A DNA stretch of 64,000 nucleotides, from contig WOGZ01000047.1 of assembly GCA_009733775.1 (NCBI GenBank), positions 1 to 64,000 of the forward strand, written 5' to 3'. Origin of the DNA: Alectoria sarmentosa. Its lineage: Eukaryota > Ascomycota > Lecanoromycetes > Lecanorales > Parmeliaceae. The translations under genes and the position numbers were made by a program. Of this stretch, positions 10,776-21,319 are shown piece after piece (position 1 is the stretch's first letter; each line of letters starts with the position of its first letter). Under the pieces are notes generated by a model that made no database searches, was not told the origin of the DNA, and saw nothing but the letters and a program-made list of their open reading frames with translations.

Positions 10776-12823
10776 TCAAGCTTTCGCCAGATCATTTCCC
10801 TCCTCCAATTTCGCAAGTTCGTACTTCTTCAAACAAATAGCGTTGATGTTGATGAATCCGGTTGCATCCACAGGGTTGAAGTTCAATACGTCCATCGAGG
10901 ACTCGGACTCATCATACAGCTTCTCAGTCTCTGAGCTTCGGCCCCTCATGTCACAATTGCCCTTGTAAAGTCGGACCTTGACCTCGCCGTTCTATACAGC
11001 ATGAGCTGATGAGATTACAGCGACGCGGGGAAACTTACGACGCGCTGCTGAGAGAAGAGAAGACTGTTCTCTACGAACCTGTACAGAGTTTGAGTCAGTC
11101 TTATCAGTTCCGGAGCGGTGATTGACAATAGAGCATCCTGAAATGGAGGAAGAAGTGCTTGGCAACTTACTCTCTTTCGGGGCTGAAGTAGCTACATCGC
11201 AAAGAGTCAGCGGTAAAAATGATTACTTGATGATTGTACCTTACAGTCCATTGTATAAGATCTCGGTCCAGGTGCTAAGACAGAAGTCAACCCTGGAAAG
11301 CTGTAAAAGCCCAGAGGCCAGCGAGGACGTACTGGGTAACAAATTGGTCGCGAAGACTTCGGACACTACCATCAAGGACAAGCCCCTCGAAGTCAAGATG
11401 CGCCCAACGTAGAATTGTCATAGCCGGCGAGTCGTAGCACGATCTGGATTTGATTCCTAAGTAGCGATTCTCCACTATATCAATTCTTCCTATAGTGACT
11501 TTAGCAAAGTAGAGAAAACCTAAGGAAGGCGCATCTATTACCGATGCCATGCTTTTTGCCAATGGTATTCAGAGCACTGAAAAGATCCAAACTATCCGTC
11601 CATTCCTTGCCTTCTGAGCTGACCTTGACAGGGACGCCCGTCTCGAAGCGAACGGTGACCTCCTGCGGAATATTTGGGGCCGTCAAGGGGTCATCGGTGC
11701 GTGTCCACATGCCGTCAGGAGGAGGTCGTGATGGATCTTCCAGTTGTCCGCTCTCGTAGCTACAATGAGCTATGTTGTCGTCCCTATCTTTAGGTCAAAC
11801 CATCGTCTCCTAGGATAACAGCGAAACACCATAGAGTGCAGATGTGATGGAATGAGCCTCGTCTACTTACATTGAGTATGGCTTAGCTTTAGTAGATGTG
11901 ACAGGAATGCCCATCTTCTCGGCATAGTCAAGCAAATCGTTACGGCCTTGGAAACGCTCGAAGAAAACCGGGTCTCTCCACTGACGTAGTTCTTGGAGTC
12001 AGTATTACCACTCTGAAGTTGAATTCAAGACGAATGTCCCGAGGATGAAAGAAAAGATAGAGGGATACTTGCCGGTGCAATAATTTTTATGCCTGGAGCA
12101 AGGGTGTGGAAGCCTAGTTCAAACTTCGACAGTCAGGACTATCATCGTTGAAATCGCCGTCTTCAAAATGATGTTGACAGACAACCACTAGTTTCAAATA
12201 CTTACGCGCACTTGGCCGTTACCCTTTCCCGTACATCCTGCGAAACGTCTTAAAAGTAAGCGATGATTTTCTGGCAAAGCTCTAAAGAGCGCCGAATGCA
12301 GACACAGAGGGAAAAAGGCTGGAAAGTTACCGTGGCTCACTGCATCACAACCTTCGTCTTTGGCAATCTGAATCTGAGCTCTCGATATCACGGGTCGAGC
12401 AAGACTGGTACCAAGCAAATATCGACCTTCGTACTGGGCATTACACTGGATAGTTCTGAAACACTTTCAACACGTCAGGAGTTGGCATTACCTTATGATG
12501 AGCGATGAATCCGTACCAATTCTTCGATAAACTCTTTTCGAAGATCTCGTATGATTAATTTTTCCGCACCGATTCTGAAAGTCTTGGTGTCAGTATCTGT
12601 ATTGACGACTGACAAGCCCAGACAAGCCCTATATGGATTGAATGAAGTCTCGAAATTGCACTTGCTTCATGGCTTTTTCCCTCACCGCCCCCCAGTTTTC
12701 CTCCTGCCCGACATTGCCCAAAAAGCATACGACAGTATACTAGGCCTAAAGGAGATATTCTAATATGCAGGACGTGTCAAGCCCACCACTGTAAGCTAGA
12801 CAGATTTTCTGTTTGGGTGCCAT
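10776..12823 (-). pseudogene. ARG1: Argininosuccinate synthase gene, 12 exons, with two in-frame TAG codons
   Basis: Twelve exons join in phase to 409 codons plus stop, the normal family length: 12666-12823, 12517-12574, 12331-12445, 12206-12237, 12073-12123, 11871-11980, 11542-11783, 11333-11489, 11245-11274, 11171-11191, 11039-11078, 10776-10991. The enzyme joins citrulline and aspartate with ATP in arginine synthesis. Visible hallmarks are the P-loop AYSGGLDTS, NVGQEE, YLLGTSLARPVIS, SHGCTGKGN, GIPVTSTKAKPYS, GRIDIVENR and SETEKLYDESES. Two TAG codons at 12746-12748 and 12740-12742 interrupt exon 1 in a segment whose length is otherwise conserved. Two introns (12575-12665 and 11981-12072) have GCAAGT donors. 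The second intron (12446-12516) gives a product six residues short of consensus. Either a recently silenced copy or sequence errors; all other splice sites are intact. Confidence 0.8.
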
Positions 12824-13724
12824 TTTGAAGAGTGAGTGAGGGTGTTGGAAACGACTGTTGCACCGTCGAGTAAATACTGCGGCTCCTGAATAGCCAGCTA
12901 TTAGGATATTATAGCTTTGTTGCACTTGGGGGCGTCGGTGGGAATAGGATGTCTTTTTGGGAAACGCGTCGTAACAGTCGAGATGAGGTTTTCAGAAGCG
13001 GGACTTTGGTGAGAGAGTTTCTCTCTAAGGCTAGGGCTTGGGCTAATGTGACTGGATCGCATGAGCATAGAGAACTACATACAGGTGGTCATGGACCACT
13101 ATCTATACGCCAGCCCAGCAGAGATATTCCTCGAGACCCATGGTGATTCATATGGCCTCAAGGAAAACCCTCACTTTCGTGGCACCTCAAATCCACGCAA
13201 ACGCCAACAACGAGTACAGCGGAAAGCGTCAATCGAAATGAGATTTTAGTCTGCGCGGATAGGGGTTGGAGACATAGAGTGCCCGCATGTAGTTGCGATC
13301 AGAGTCAGCTGGTAGACCTCAGGTGCTATCACGCATTCAATGCAGTGAGAAGTCTGTATGATATTGGCACTTGTATCATCAATTCAATGCTAAGCATAGA
13401 GACGAGGGAGTTTGTTAGAGAGGAGTCGAGAGGAGCCTCCGTCGGGAAAACCTATCCCACCGCGGCAGGCCTGCCAGAGCAGCCTCTCCCGGGCGGGGCT
13501 TATAGGGCGGGATTTCTAGCGGGCTTGGCGTGTCAGTTGGGCGGGAAATTCGTCTAGGTGTATTGTCGCCCTGTGAAAGCTCCTCAACGCAAAGACCATA
13601 GTCTGGTGAAAACGCGCTTCGGGACTCGATAAATTTGACAGGGGTAGGGTTGACAGCCAGATCTTCCAGCTGGCTTTTCAAAAATTGGATATATATTAGA
13701 ATAATTCCATATTAAATATTACGG
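12824..13724. other. Intergenic region upstream of the argininosuccinate synthase gene and tRNA-Asn
   Basis: About 900 bp with short ORFs on both strands, none with a recognisable domain. It must contain the minus-strand promoter of the argininosuccinate synthase gene. The last 45 bp before the tRNA are AT-rich. No specific regulatory element was identified. Confidence 0.45.
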
Positions 13725-13740
13725 GTTCTATGGCGCAATG

Positions 13741-13792
13741 TGAGTTTGTGAAAAGTCACCAAATCCAAGTTGAATCTAATTAAATTCTTAGT
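13741..13792 (+). other. Spliceosomal-intron-like insert 1 in the tRNA D loop
   Basis: A 52-nt insert begins GTGAGT, ends TTAG and contains CTAAT about 15 nt before the 3' end. This is the donor, branch and acceptor layout of neighbouring mRNA introns (for example the 48-nt first intron of LYS1). It splits the D loop between AAT and TGGTTA. Confidence 0.75.
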
Positions 13793-13805
13793 GGTTAGCG
13801 CGTCG

Positions 13806-13853
13806 TGAGTAAATTGCTCCCAGTGTTGTGTTCATATCTAATCATCAACAAGT
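13806..13853 (+). other. Spliceosomal-intron-like insert 2 in the tRNA anticodon stem
   Basis: A 48-nt insert begins GTGAGT, ends CAAG and has CTAATCA about 13 nt before the 3' end. It lies inside the 5' strand of the anticodon stem, so the stem cannot form unless the insert is removed. Beyond donor and branch motifs it is not similar to insert 1. Confidence 0.75.
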
Positions 13854-13862
13854 GACTGTTAC

Positions 13863-13871
13863 CACAATAAA
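13863..13871 (+). other. Canonical-position tRNA intron (9 nt)
   Basis: The nine bases CCACAATAA (or a one-base shifted register) follow position 37 of the anticodon loop. This is where the tRNA splicing endonuclease removes eukaryotic tRNA introns. Nine nucleotides is short for such an intron. Confidence 0.6.
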
Positions 13872-13913
13872 TCAGGAGGTTGTTAGTTCGATCCTAACTA
13901 GAACCGTTTGAGT

Positions 13914-13918
13914 TTTTC
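13914..13918 (+). terminator. RNA polymerase III T-run terminator
   Basis: Five T residues lie 7 nt after the tRNA discriminator base, the usual position and form of a Pol III terminator. Confidence 0.7.
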
Positions 13919-13960
13919 TGCTCCAAAAATCGATCACTTTTTGGCCTTCTCTACCGACTT

Positions 13961-13977
13961 GCGGCGCGTCGCGCCGC
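13961..13977. repeat. Perfect GC palindrome 3' of the tRNA
   Basis: GCGGCGCG and CGCGCCGC flank a single T, a perfect 8-bp inverted repeat in otherwise ordinary sequence. No function is assigned; a one-base loop makes it unlikely to be a natural RNA hairpin. Confidence 0.6.
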
Positions 13978-13979
13978 GA

Positions 13980-14665
13980 CTAAAGAGGCAGGAAAGCCTG
14001 GGCTCATTAAAGTACTCAAAAGAAACCTGGCGGAAGAGGAATCGATAATCCCCCACAAATGTATTGTTGAGAAATTCGTCACTGTCAGCTCATTTGTTGT
14101 TGCTGTTGCATCGTGCGCAGGCTGGCATCATCGCACCATTTAGGCTTGGCATCGGAAGTGAGGGGGATGAAAACGTCGAAATCGTTTTCACATCGTCGTT
14201 TTTACTTTGGACCGATGGACTCGGAGATTTGAGCGATTCATTTTATTACTACATCAAGTAGACAGAAACACGTCTATTCATGTCACTCGTTCGCTCGACC
14301 CGACCCATGTGCTCTCTCCCTCGTCGTGATGATGCGGGTGTGTCAGCAACGTTGGAGGTTCGTTTTCGAAAACTTGCAAGGGAACCCTCTGAAAAAGGAG
14401 AGCAACTATGTGGCAACCTAGCACAACGTAAATGTCGTGCCGTATTTCTACATTGTATGGAGTATCTTGCATCTGTTGGCATTCTTGAGTCTAGTATCTA
14501 TGCATTTTTGCCAGGCAATCGGAGACCGCCACGCTGAATGTTATGATTAGAGTACTGTGCAAACCATACTTGGATCGAGTCACATCACATCCCTTTGGCA
14601 CATCAATCTCCCGCACCAGTTCCTCAACAGCCTGGACGGCAGCTGAGTCCACCACTCAACATGGA
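13980..14665. other. Intergenic region 3' of tRNA-Asn
   Basis: About 690 bp. Overlapping ORFs of 65-85 codons occur on both strands but show no domain, signal peptide or coherent exon structure. It includes the 3' flank of the secreted-protein gene that follows. Confidence 0.4.
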
Positions 14666-15365
14666 TCATTTTGCGCTTGTCTGCTGGATGAATGAAATGG
14701 GCACATTGAGTTGGCCAGTTGGCGTTTCACAATACGTTCCACCAAAAAGTCCATAGCAGTACGTTGCACCGGTAAGACCTACGGCTCCGCTATAGGTGTA
14801 TGTGTGGCTAAGAGTAGTTTTCAGCGCTTTGAATCTCTGAATACAGTTGCAGGAATGAGAAAGCTTACTTTCCGCACTCGACACCAGTCCGCTCCACATT
14901 GAGATCAGCTCCATCGTAATAGAACGCCACTCCCGATCCACATGGAGTGTAGTTGAAGTCAATGAGCGATGACCCAGGCAACAGGCTCAGCTCGCACATA
15001 GCTGTTACAGCAGGGTTGAAGTTGGGATCCGCAAAATTGAAGACCAGTGACGTAGTCTCTTGCGTTGAGCCAGGATAGGTACAGTTGGTGCAGGCTAAAT
15101 TGCAGTTTCGCAGTCAGTATTGCCTATCCGAGGAGGTATACCGAGCCTTGGCAACACCTTTCAAGAGTGAGGACCTCTGGAGACATGTCTCGAGACTCAA
15201 GGTTGGGTCCAGAAGAGGGAAATATTGGCGAAGGAAATACGTACTGTGGTATTGCTGTATGGCCCATGGTTCGCTGGTGCAAGAAGTCTGACGCTTTGTT
15301 CTGCTGTTGCGGTTTGGAATCGCGAGAGAAAGTGAAGCAAATGGGAGAAGCTGGAGGAAACGCAT
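14666..15365 (-). CDS. Small secreted cysteine-rich protein, 3 exons
   Basis: Exons 15245-15365, 14869-15094 and 14666-14807 give 162 residues. The N-terminus MRFLQLLPFASLSLA is a typical signal peptide. It is followed by a short propeptide ending in Lys-Arg (RTKR), a Kex2-type site. The mature part holds eight cysteines (CTSEPW, CTNC, CELSLLPG, CGSG, VECG, YCYG, YCETPTG) in about 135 residues. Its size and beta-rich look resemble Alt a 1-type or other effector-like extracellular proteins, but I cannot assign a family. Introns are GTACGT..TTTAG and GTAAGC..CTTAG. An apoplastic or cell-surface role is inference. Confidence 0.75.
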
Positions 15366-16728
15366 GGTTTCTGAGGTCAAGACTGACGCTGAGAGATGAC
15401 AGAGTAAAGGATAATGGGGGAATGAAGAGGTTATGGTTCTGAGGGTGCTGGGGAATGACTGAGGACTTGTTGTTGTTGAGCAAATGAGAAGTGAGCAAGT
15501 GTACGTAGAAACAAACACGAAGCAAACATAGCCAAGTTTATATGCAGGCGCAGGCCGGCGATCCCGCTGCCGTTACAGCACTTGGAGCGGTCAGGCATCG
15601 AGGCAGTAGCCTTATTCGCATTGAGCTTTACGAGATAATCGCAGAGATGGTTCCTCAGACCGCTGCCAAACCCGGTGGACCTTGCATCACCGTTATGAAC
15701 CCATGCTCGTAAAAGTATGAAAAAGAATGCCTAATATCGTTAGCTTCCTCCGGCCTATGCAATAATATAAAGTACATCCAACACAGAGCCAGCTGAAGAG
15801 CTGATACGCCACACTACTCGGATGTGCATCAGGGCAAGAAGGCGTAGATCAATCCCTTGAGCGAACAGAGATGCTAGTGTAGCCTGTGCTCATGCATGTG
15901 CACAGCCACGAGGCCAGCAAGCTTTATTAACTAAACTACGAGCTGATCTCGGACCTGCAGGAGTCGTGAGGAGTCGTCGAGCAAGGAGGTCGAATGAAAG
16001 CAGCCTGCACCGAGTATGCACCGAGTAAGCGTGGGGGATCGACCGGCTAAGGCAATCCCTCGTCATCCCCTCGATCGATAGCACGACAGGGGCTTTCGGA
16101 TAGCTCCGATGCCAAGAGATGGAGATAGATGCCGCTAAATCGGAAACGTAAGAGTCTCCGCTCTCATCATCGCTCCTTCCACTCCTTCCACTCCTTCCCC
16201 TCCTTCCACTCTATCTAATGACAGAGAGTCACCTACACCACGATAGGGTTCCGCACGTAGCGTTGATCAGGGAATGTTGTAACTCCATCGAATCAGACAA
16301 AGTCGACTTGGGTTTTCTACGAGGCCCACAGTGTGAGTCGGAAGGATCCAGAGCGATGAATCAATCACAGCCTTTTGGATCATCTTGATGTGATTGTGAG
16401 AACATGTTGACATGTGCAACTCAATGGGTTTCATTATCAGCTGCAGGTAATGCTTTCCCAAGAGTGGACTAAAATGTCGCTGTCCTCGTTGAACCCGAGG
16501 ATGGTTGTCACTGCGTTTGGAGACTGTCGTTCCTTCCTCACGTACCCAAACCGAGCAATCATGCGCCTTCTCTTGATCTCAAGGCGATTGCTTGTGTCGT
16601 CGTCTCCCTTGTCTTCAGACTCACCTATCCTCTTCTCCATCTCCGTCTCTCCTTGCATTATTTAACAGCAGCCTACATCCTATTCTCGTGATGATCTCGA
16701 TGTCCTAATCCTCTTCCAAGTCCTGCTT
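15366..16728. other. Long intergenic region (divergent promoters)
   Basis: About 1.36 kb between a minus-strand and a plus-strand gene, so it should hold both promoters. The ORFs inside are short and antisense-like. A degenerate CTTCC-rich repeat (CACTCCTTCCACTCCTTCC near 16,172-16,208) resembles the pyrimidine-rich tracts common upstream of fungal genes. No further element was recognised. Confidence 0.45.
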
Positions 16729-19700
16729 ATGGAGAAGGTTGCTCGCTGGAGCGACGCACCTTTGGTACCTGAGCGGGGCTTGACAACATCTTCAGCGGTA
16801 GACGCAGATCTCAGACACCGCATCCGCTCTTTACTCATCTCTCGCAACGGCCAATACCCTCCGAAAACACCTTGTTCTACTCCGGACTACAACTACCAAA
16901 GTTGGGATCCTGACGAGAATTATCTTCATCTCCCTCTTACTCCTCCCAAAACTTACAGATTCAGTCCAGCTCAAGCCATTGCTGAGCTCAACCAATTGAC
17001 CTACGACCCTCCCGACATGGGAGCTACGAGATTCGACGGCCCTGCTGGTCAGCTCGATCACACCGACGCTGATACCTCTCCGAGACGACCAAGTCAGCCA
17101 AATAGGCAGAACGATCGTAATTCAATAGTGGAGCGACCTCGCTCGCATGCCACATCAGGCCTAAATCAGCGATCTCATGCTGACGTTCTCGGGCGCGAAG
17201 CTTCGTTCAACGATGAACTGAAACGGGCAAAATCATCGGCATCGAAGACGGCGACTGGAACCCGCATACCGCGATTTCACCTCCGCACCGTACCCCCGGC
17301 AGTCGACGTTAATAAGGTTATGAGACCCCTCCCCTTACAAGTTCTAGGCAACTCTCGATCCGTGGTCTCTAGCAAAAAGGAACAAGATTCCAGGGCCGTT
17401 TCGCCATCTCCAGACGACAAATCAGATATGACGGGCGAGGATCCGCTGGCCGTGCCGACGTATGCAGGATTCGGCGACGGGAGTCCTTACAAAGCCATTG
17501 ATGCGTTGAATAAAGTTGCAGAGCATGATCACATCGTTGCTGATCGATTGATATCAAGTCTACAAGAGACTCCACCACACGTAAAGCTCACATCGACTAG
17601 CCCAGTCAAGCAGCATCAAGATCTACTCGTGAAAACTCGTGCTGTTGAAGCCGCTGTGGGTCAAGCAGCCCAACCTGTCCTCACGTCTGGAGCGGGCCAC
17701 GGCCATTCACATGACGACCCCTCTGAAGCGCCCGTATTCATTGTTCGAGACGATAATGAAAACAGATATGTTAGAGCCCCAGTAGCATTGAAAGAGCGCG
17801 ACAATCTCGAATTTTCTACCAGCTCGGAAAAGGAGATCGGTCCCCTAGATGGTCCAATGATCTCGGCTTTGCTAGCTCAATTACCGCCAATAAGGCAAAG
17901 TACGACAAAGCACGTCAGCGCCCATCCGGTAATCGCGGAGCCATTCGCAGCACCTGAGGACGCATCTACGAACGCCTACTCGCCCTCGGTGTCTAGCCTG
18001 GAATCGGTCCCCCTTAACGCAGATGAAGGAGCTCTTAGTCAAGACTCTCCTCTTTTGCCGAAGCATTCTCAAGTTAATGATCTTGTCAAAGGGGAGCGAG
18101 GGAGAAAGATCAAACCGGAAGTCGAAAACGCTTCGGCTGCGCAAATTATAGTGTCCTCTCAGAAATCCCCAAAGCTTTCAACGGCCAGTAGGGCCATGTC
18201 AATGCTCTCTGAGATTAGTGCGCGGACCGGTCTGCAAACGCCTTCTTTACGCTCAATCACGAGGCGTAGAAAGAGTGGCTCTACAGCGGTTTCAAACCTG
18301 ACGACTAGGCCGCATCGCCATTTCAGACCTGCTCTCCAAGGTACAGGTGCACTGTCCGCTGGCAAAGGGTACGAAGCTCTCAGCGATGAGATTCAGGTCG
18401 GGAGACTGGAGAGCATAGACAGCACGGAACGGTTTTTGGCCTTGCGAAATCAGCAGAAGAACGGCTCGGCTTTTACGAAAGTGATTCATGATCTCGAGTC
18501 TCTACTCAACCAAGCATTGACCATTGCCGGCGAAGCCGGCGACAAGGATGATGGTGAGAATATGCCACTAAAGGCTCCTCATCTGAGCCACGCCCATGAT
18601 CGCACACACTCAACTGAGTCAATCGACAGCAGCCGAACCTTGTCGTCGTTATCTGGAGGTGGCGACGAAGAAGATAATTACACGCCGGTGCCGCCTCCGC
18701 AAGTGATTATCGAGGAGCCCAAGAGCGATGCTCTTTACCATGGCCACTTCAGGAAAGCTCGGGATGCGACACCGTATCCGGCGCAAACAAGGCAGGCCTC
18801 CTCAGTACCGTACCTTGAGGTAAATGATGAGACAGGTGTGAAGCAGCAAAATGCAAGTCAGCCCCTTAACATACCAAGGGCTTCAAAGGCGGCTAGCCAA
18901 GTTGAAGAAATATCACGGGAACAATCTTTCACTGCCAACGACTGGGCCGTAATAAGAGCACCGTCTCACACTTCTAAGTTACGTCTAGAGATGAAGCCAC
19001 CGCCACGTGCCCCTCAGATACCAACCAGTGTGCAGCCCTCCACCAAAGAGCAACACGCTTTGCTCTTACGAGCCCATGGAGCATCTGAGAGCACTATGTC
19101 AAGGGAAGTTGTCCGAGACTACGTCAATGCTCACCAACAGCCACCAATCCAGCCTCGCCTGAGCTCGATGCCATTGAAGAAAGGCCGAGTCCCAAAGCAA
19201 GAGGAGCTAAATTTGCCAGACCCTGAACTTTCTGACGGAGAAAGCGATTGCGAACACGTTCCGTATGTGGCAGACTTCAAGACCGCTGGACTTCACTACC
19301 ATCCATTGATTCAAGAGACAATGGCTGGCACCACTGATGAAGGCTATGATACGGCGAGACCAGGCGGCCGTGGAATTCAACCTCGCCAAGATACTGCTGC
19401 ATCACTGCGCGACGCCTACGAAAAACAAAAGACTTCACATCACAGGGAACGCTCTACCAATAAAGATTACACCTTGAATGACCGCCATCATTTCAGCATC
19501 CGCGAGTCACATGGCTTCAGTCTTAGCAGATCACACCGCCGCTCGCCAATCGCTCGGGATTGGAGCACATCACGCAAGAGATATGTTGCTACCGTGACTT
19601 GTCTTACGACCGCATTCATGGGATTAATCATTGGAATCTATGCTGGTGAGGTGCCTGCTATTCAATATGCTATTGCAGATGAGCATCATTACACTATTCT

Positions 19701-21319
19701 GGGAAACGTGCTTTTCTTCCTTGGCTTGGCCATCACCACGGCGCTCTTCTACCCTTTACCCCTGCTTCATGGGCGAAAGCCCTACACATTGGCTGCGCTA
19801 GCCATACTCTTGCCGTTGCAGTTTCCACAAGCTCTTGCGATCAACTCGCAAAGATCGCCGAATGTGGCAACGTACCGTATTGGGCTCCTACTTCCAAGGA
19901 TATTCGCAGGTGTCGTAATGGGCTTCGCAAACATTAACTTCATTACTACATTGCTGGACCTTTTCGGTGCGTCCTTACAAAGCGGCAACCCTCATCAAGA
20001 GACTGTCAATCTCAACGATGTTCGGAGGCATGGAGGAGGTATGGGTGTATGGCTTGGTATCTGGACATGGTGCAGTATTGGATCGATCGGGATTGGTTTC
20101 CTCATTGGCGCTGGTATCATTAGTGGCTTGGATGTTTCTTGGGGCTTCTGGATCACTATCATCGTGAACGCCGCTGTGCTTGTACTCAATATCCTCTCGC
20201 CAGAAGTCCGCAGATCCGCCTACCGTAGATCGATGGCTGAGGTTCGCAGCGGAGGCGAGGTCTCCAGAAGAGTGGCTCGAGGAGAGATCAAGATGCACCT
20301 TGAGTCAACAGGACCAATCTGGTGGTGGGAAGAGGTCATCGCAGGCCATGTGCTCGCTATTCGCATGCTTTTGCAGCCCGGTTTTGCGATTCTTTCGTTC
20401 TACCTTGGATGGATATATGGTCAGGTGGTTTTGGTTATAGTGGTGAGTCCTTCACGCCAACCTGGTAAGTCCACGACTTACGATTTCACAGCTCCTTGGG
20501 GCTCTGCTCTCCAAGTACTATCGCTTTCATCCCCAGTACGTTGGTCTGGGCGTGGCGATCATCCCTCTTGGAGCTCTCTTCGCAATACCTTTCCAGAAGG
20601 CCTCGCTGTTCAGTAGAGCGAGGCACCATGCTCAAAGGACGGACAGCATGACATTTGAGAAGCGTGTTACCTGGACGTCTCACCTGGTCAGAAGGGCCAT
20701 CTTTATGATCTCATTGCCTTTTGCAGGGCTGGCCTACACTTTGGCATCCGGTGGTCAACCCACCAATTACATGGTGCCTATCATCTTCGCTGGCCTGATG
20801 GGTTTCCTTTCGAACCTCGCCATTGCTGAATGTCAAGGAATTGTCATGGAGACTTATGACACTTCAGACTTGCAGCCAGGGATGACTGGAAGGCCTCGAC
20901 GCGTCCTACCGGAAGAGATCAGGAAGAAGAGGACCAACTTCTCCTGCTTTCCTCGAGTGACTGCAGGCTTGGCAATCGCGCAGAGTTTTGCCTTTGTCAT
21001 TGCCGCAGGTGTCACCGCTTGGGGTGGCGTGGTCGAGAGGCATCTAGGGGCTCAGACGGCGACAGCAGTGATGGCAGGCGTGCTCCTGATTTTGACATTG
21101 CTACTGATTGCCATCCTCACGCGCTTCAAGGTGGTTCAGATCATTCCGTCGGAGAGGTTTGGAACGAACATCTTGACTGGGCCGGAGGATGAGTGGAAGC
21201 CTGTCATCATCGGCAACCCTAGTGGGACTACGCGCCGGATGAGTGTGTTGGAGCTGGGCACTTTGAGCAGGTGGAGTGAGATTAGGAGAAGGAATAAGCT
21301 TGGGGGTCCTGTGCGATGA
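16729..21319 (+). CDS. MFS-type multi-pass membrane protein with a ~950-residue N-terminal tail
   Basis: Exons 16729-20442 and 20492-21319 (one 49-nt GTGAGT..CACAG intron) encode 1,513 residues. Residues 1 to about 945 are low-complexity and Ser/Pro/Arg-rich, with no domain I recognise. This looks like a long cytosolic, probably phosphorylated tail. From about residue 950 (YVATVTCLTTAFMGLIIGIYAG) there are about 12 hydrophobic segments, with a GRKP loop after the first pair and a long charged central loop. This is the pattern of fungal MFS drug/polyamine-type transporters with extended N-termini. Near the end is a motif LAIAECQGIVMETYDTSDLQ. Substrate unknown. The start codon is the first Met of a long open frame; an internal start is possible. 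Confidence 0.8.

Larger units (their letters stand above)
13725..13907 (+). tRNA. tRNA-Asn (GUU anticodon) interrupted by three insertions
   Basis: Removing three inserts leaves a canonical 74-nt tRNA. It has acceptor stem GGTTCTA/TAGAACC, D stem GCGC/GCGC with a 9-nt loop containing GG, anticodon stem TCTGA/TCAGG (one G-U pair), loop CTGTTAA with anticodon GTT, 5-nt variable loop, T stem GTTAG/CTAAC with loop TTCGATC, and discriminator G. The 9-nt insert at 13863-13871 is at the standard 37/38 intron site. The other two, 13741-13792 (D loop) and 13806-13853 (between positions 28 and 29), are at non-canonical sites and look like spliceosomal introns. Box B is intact; box A is split after its ninth base. 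A T5 terminator follows. Functional status is inferred from perfect stems; an invaded pseudogene is the alternative. Confidence 0.85.

Noticed and set aside
12740..12748. TAG read as a sense codon or an extra intron in argininosuccinate synthase exon 1
   Set aside because: TAG terminates another gene here, and the flanking conserved blocks are already separated by the correct nine codons, leaving no room for an intron.
15065..15525. Overlapping ORFs of 125-134 codons around the start of the secreted-protein gene
   Set aside because: They read through its first intron or antisense to it; only the spliced three-exon model has a signal peptide and conserved-looking Cys pattern.
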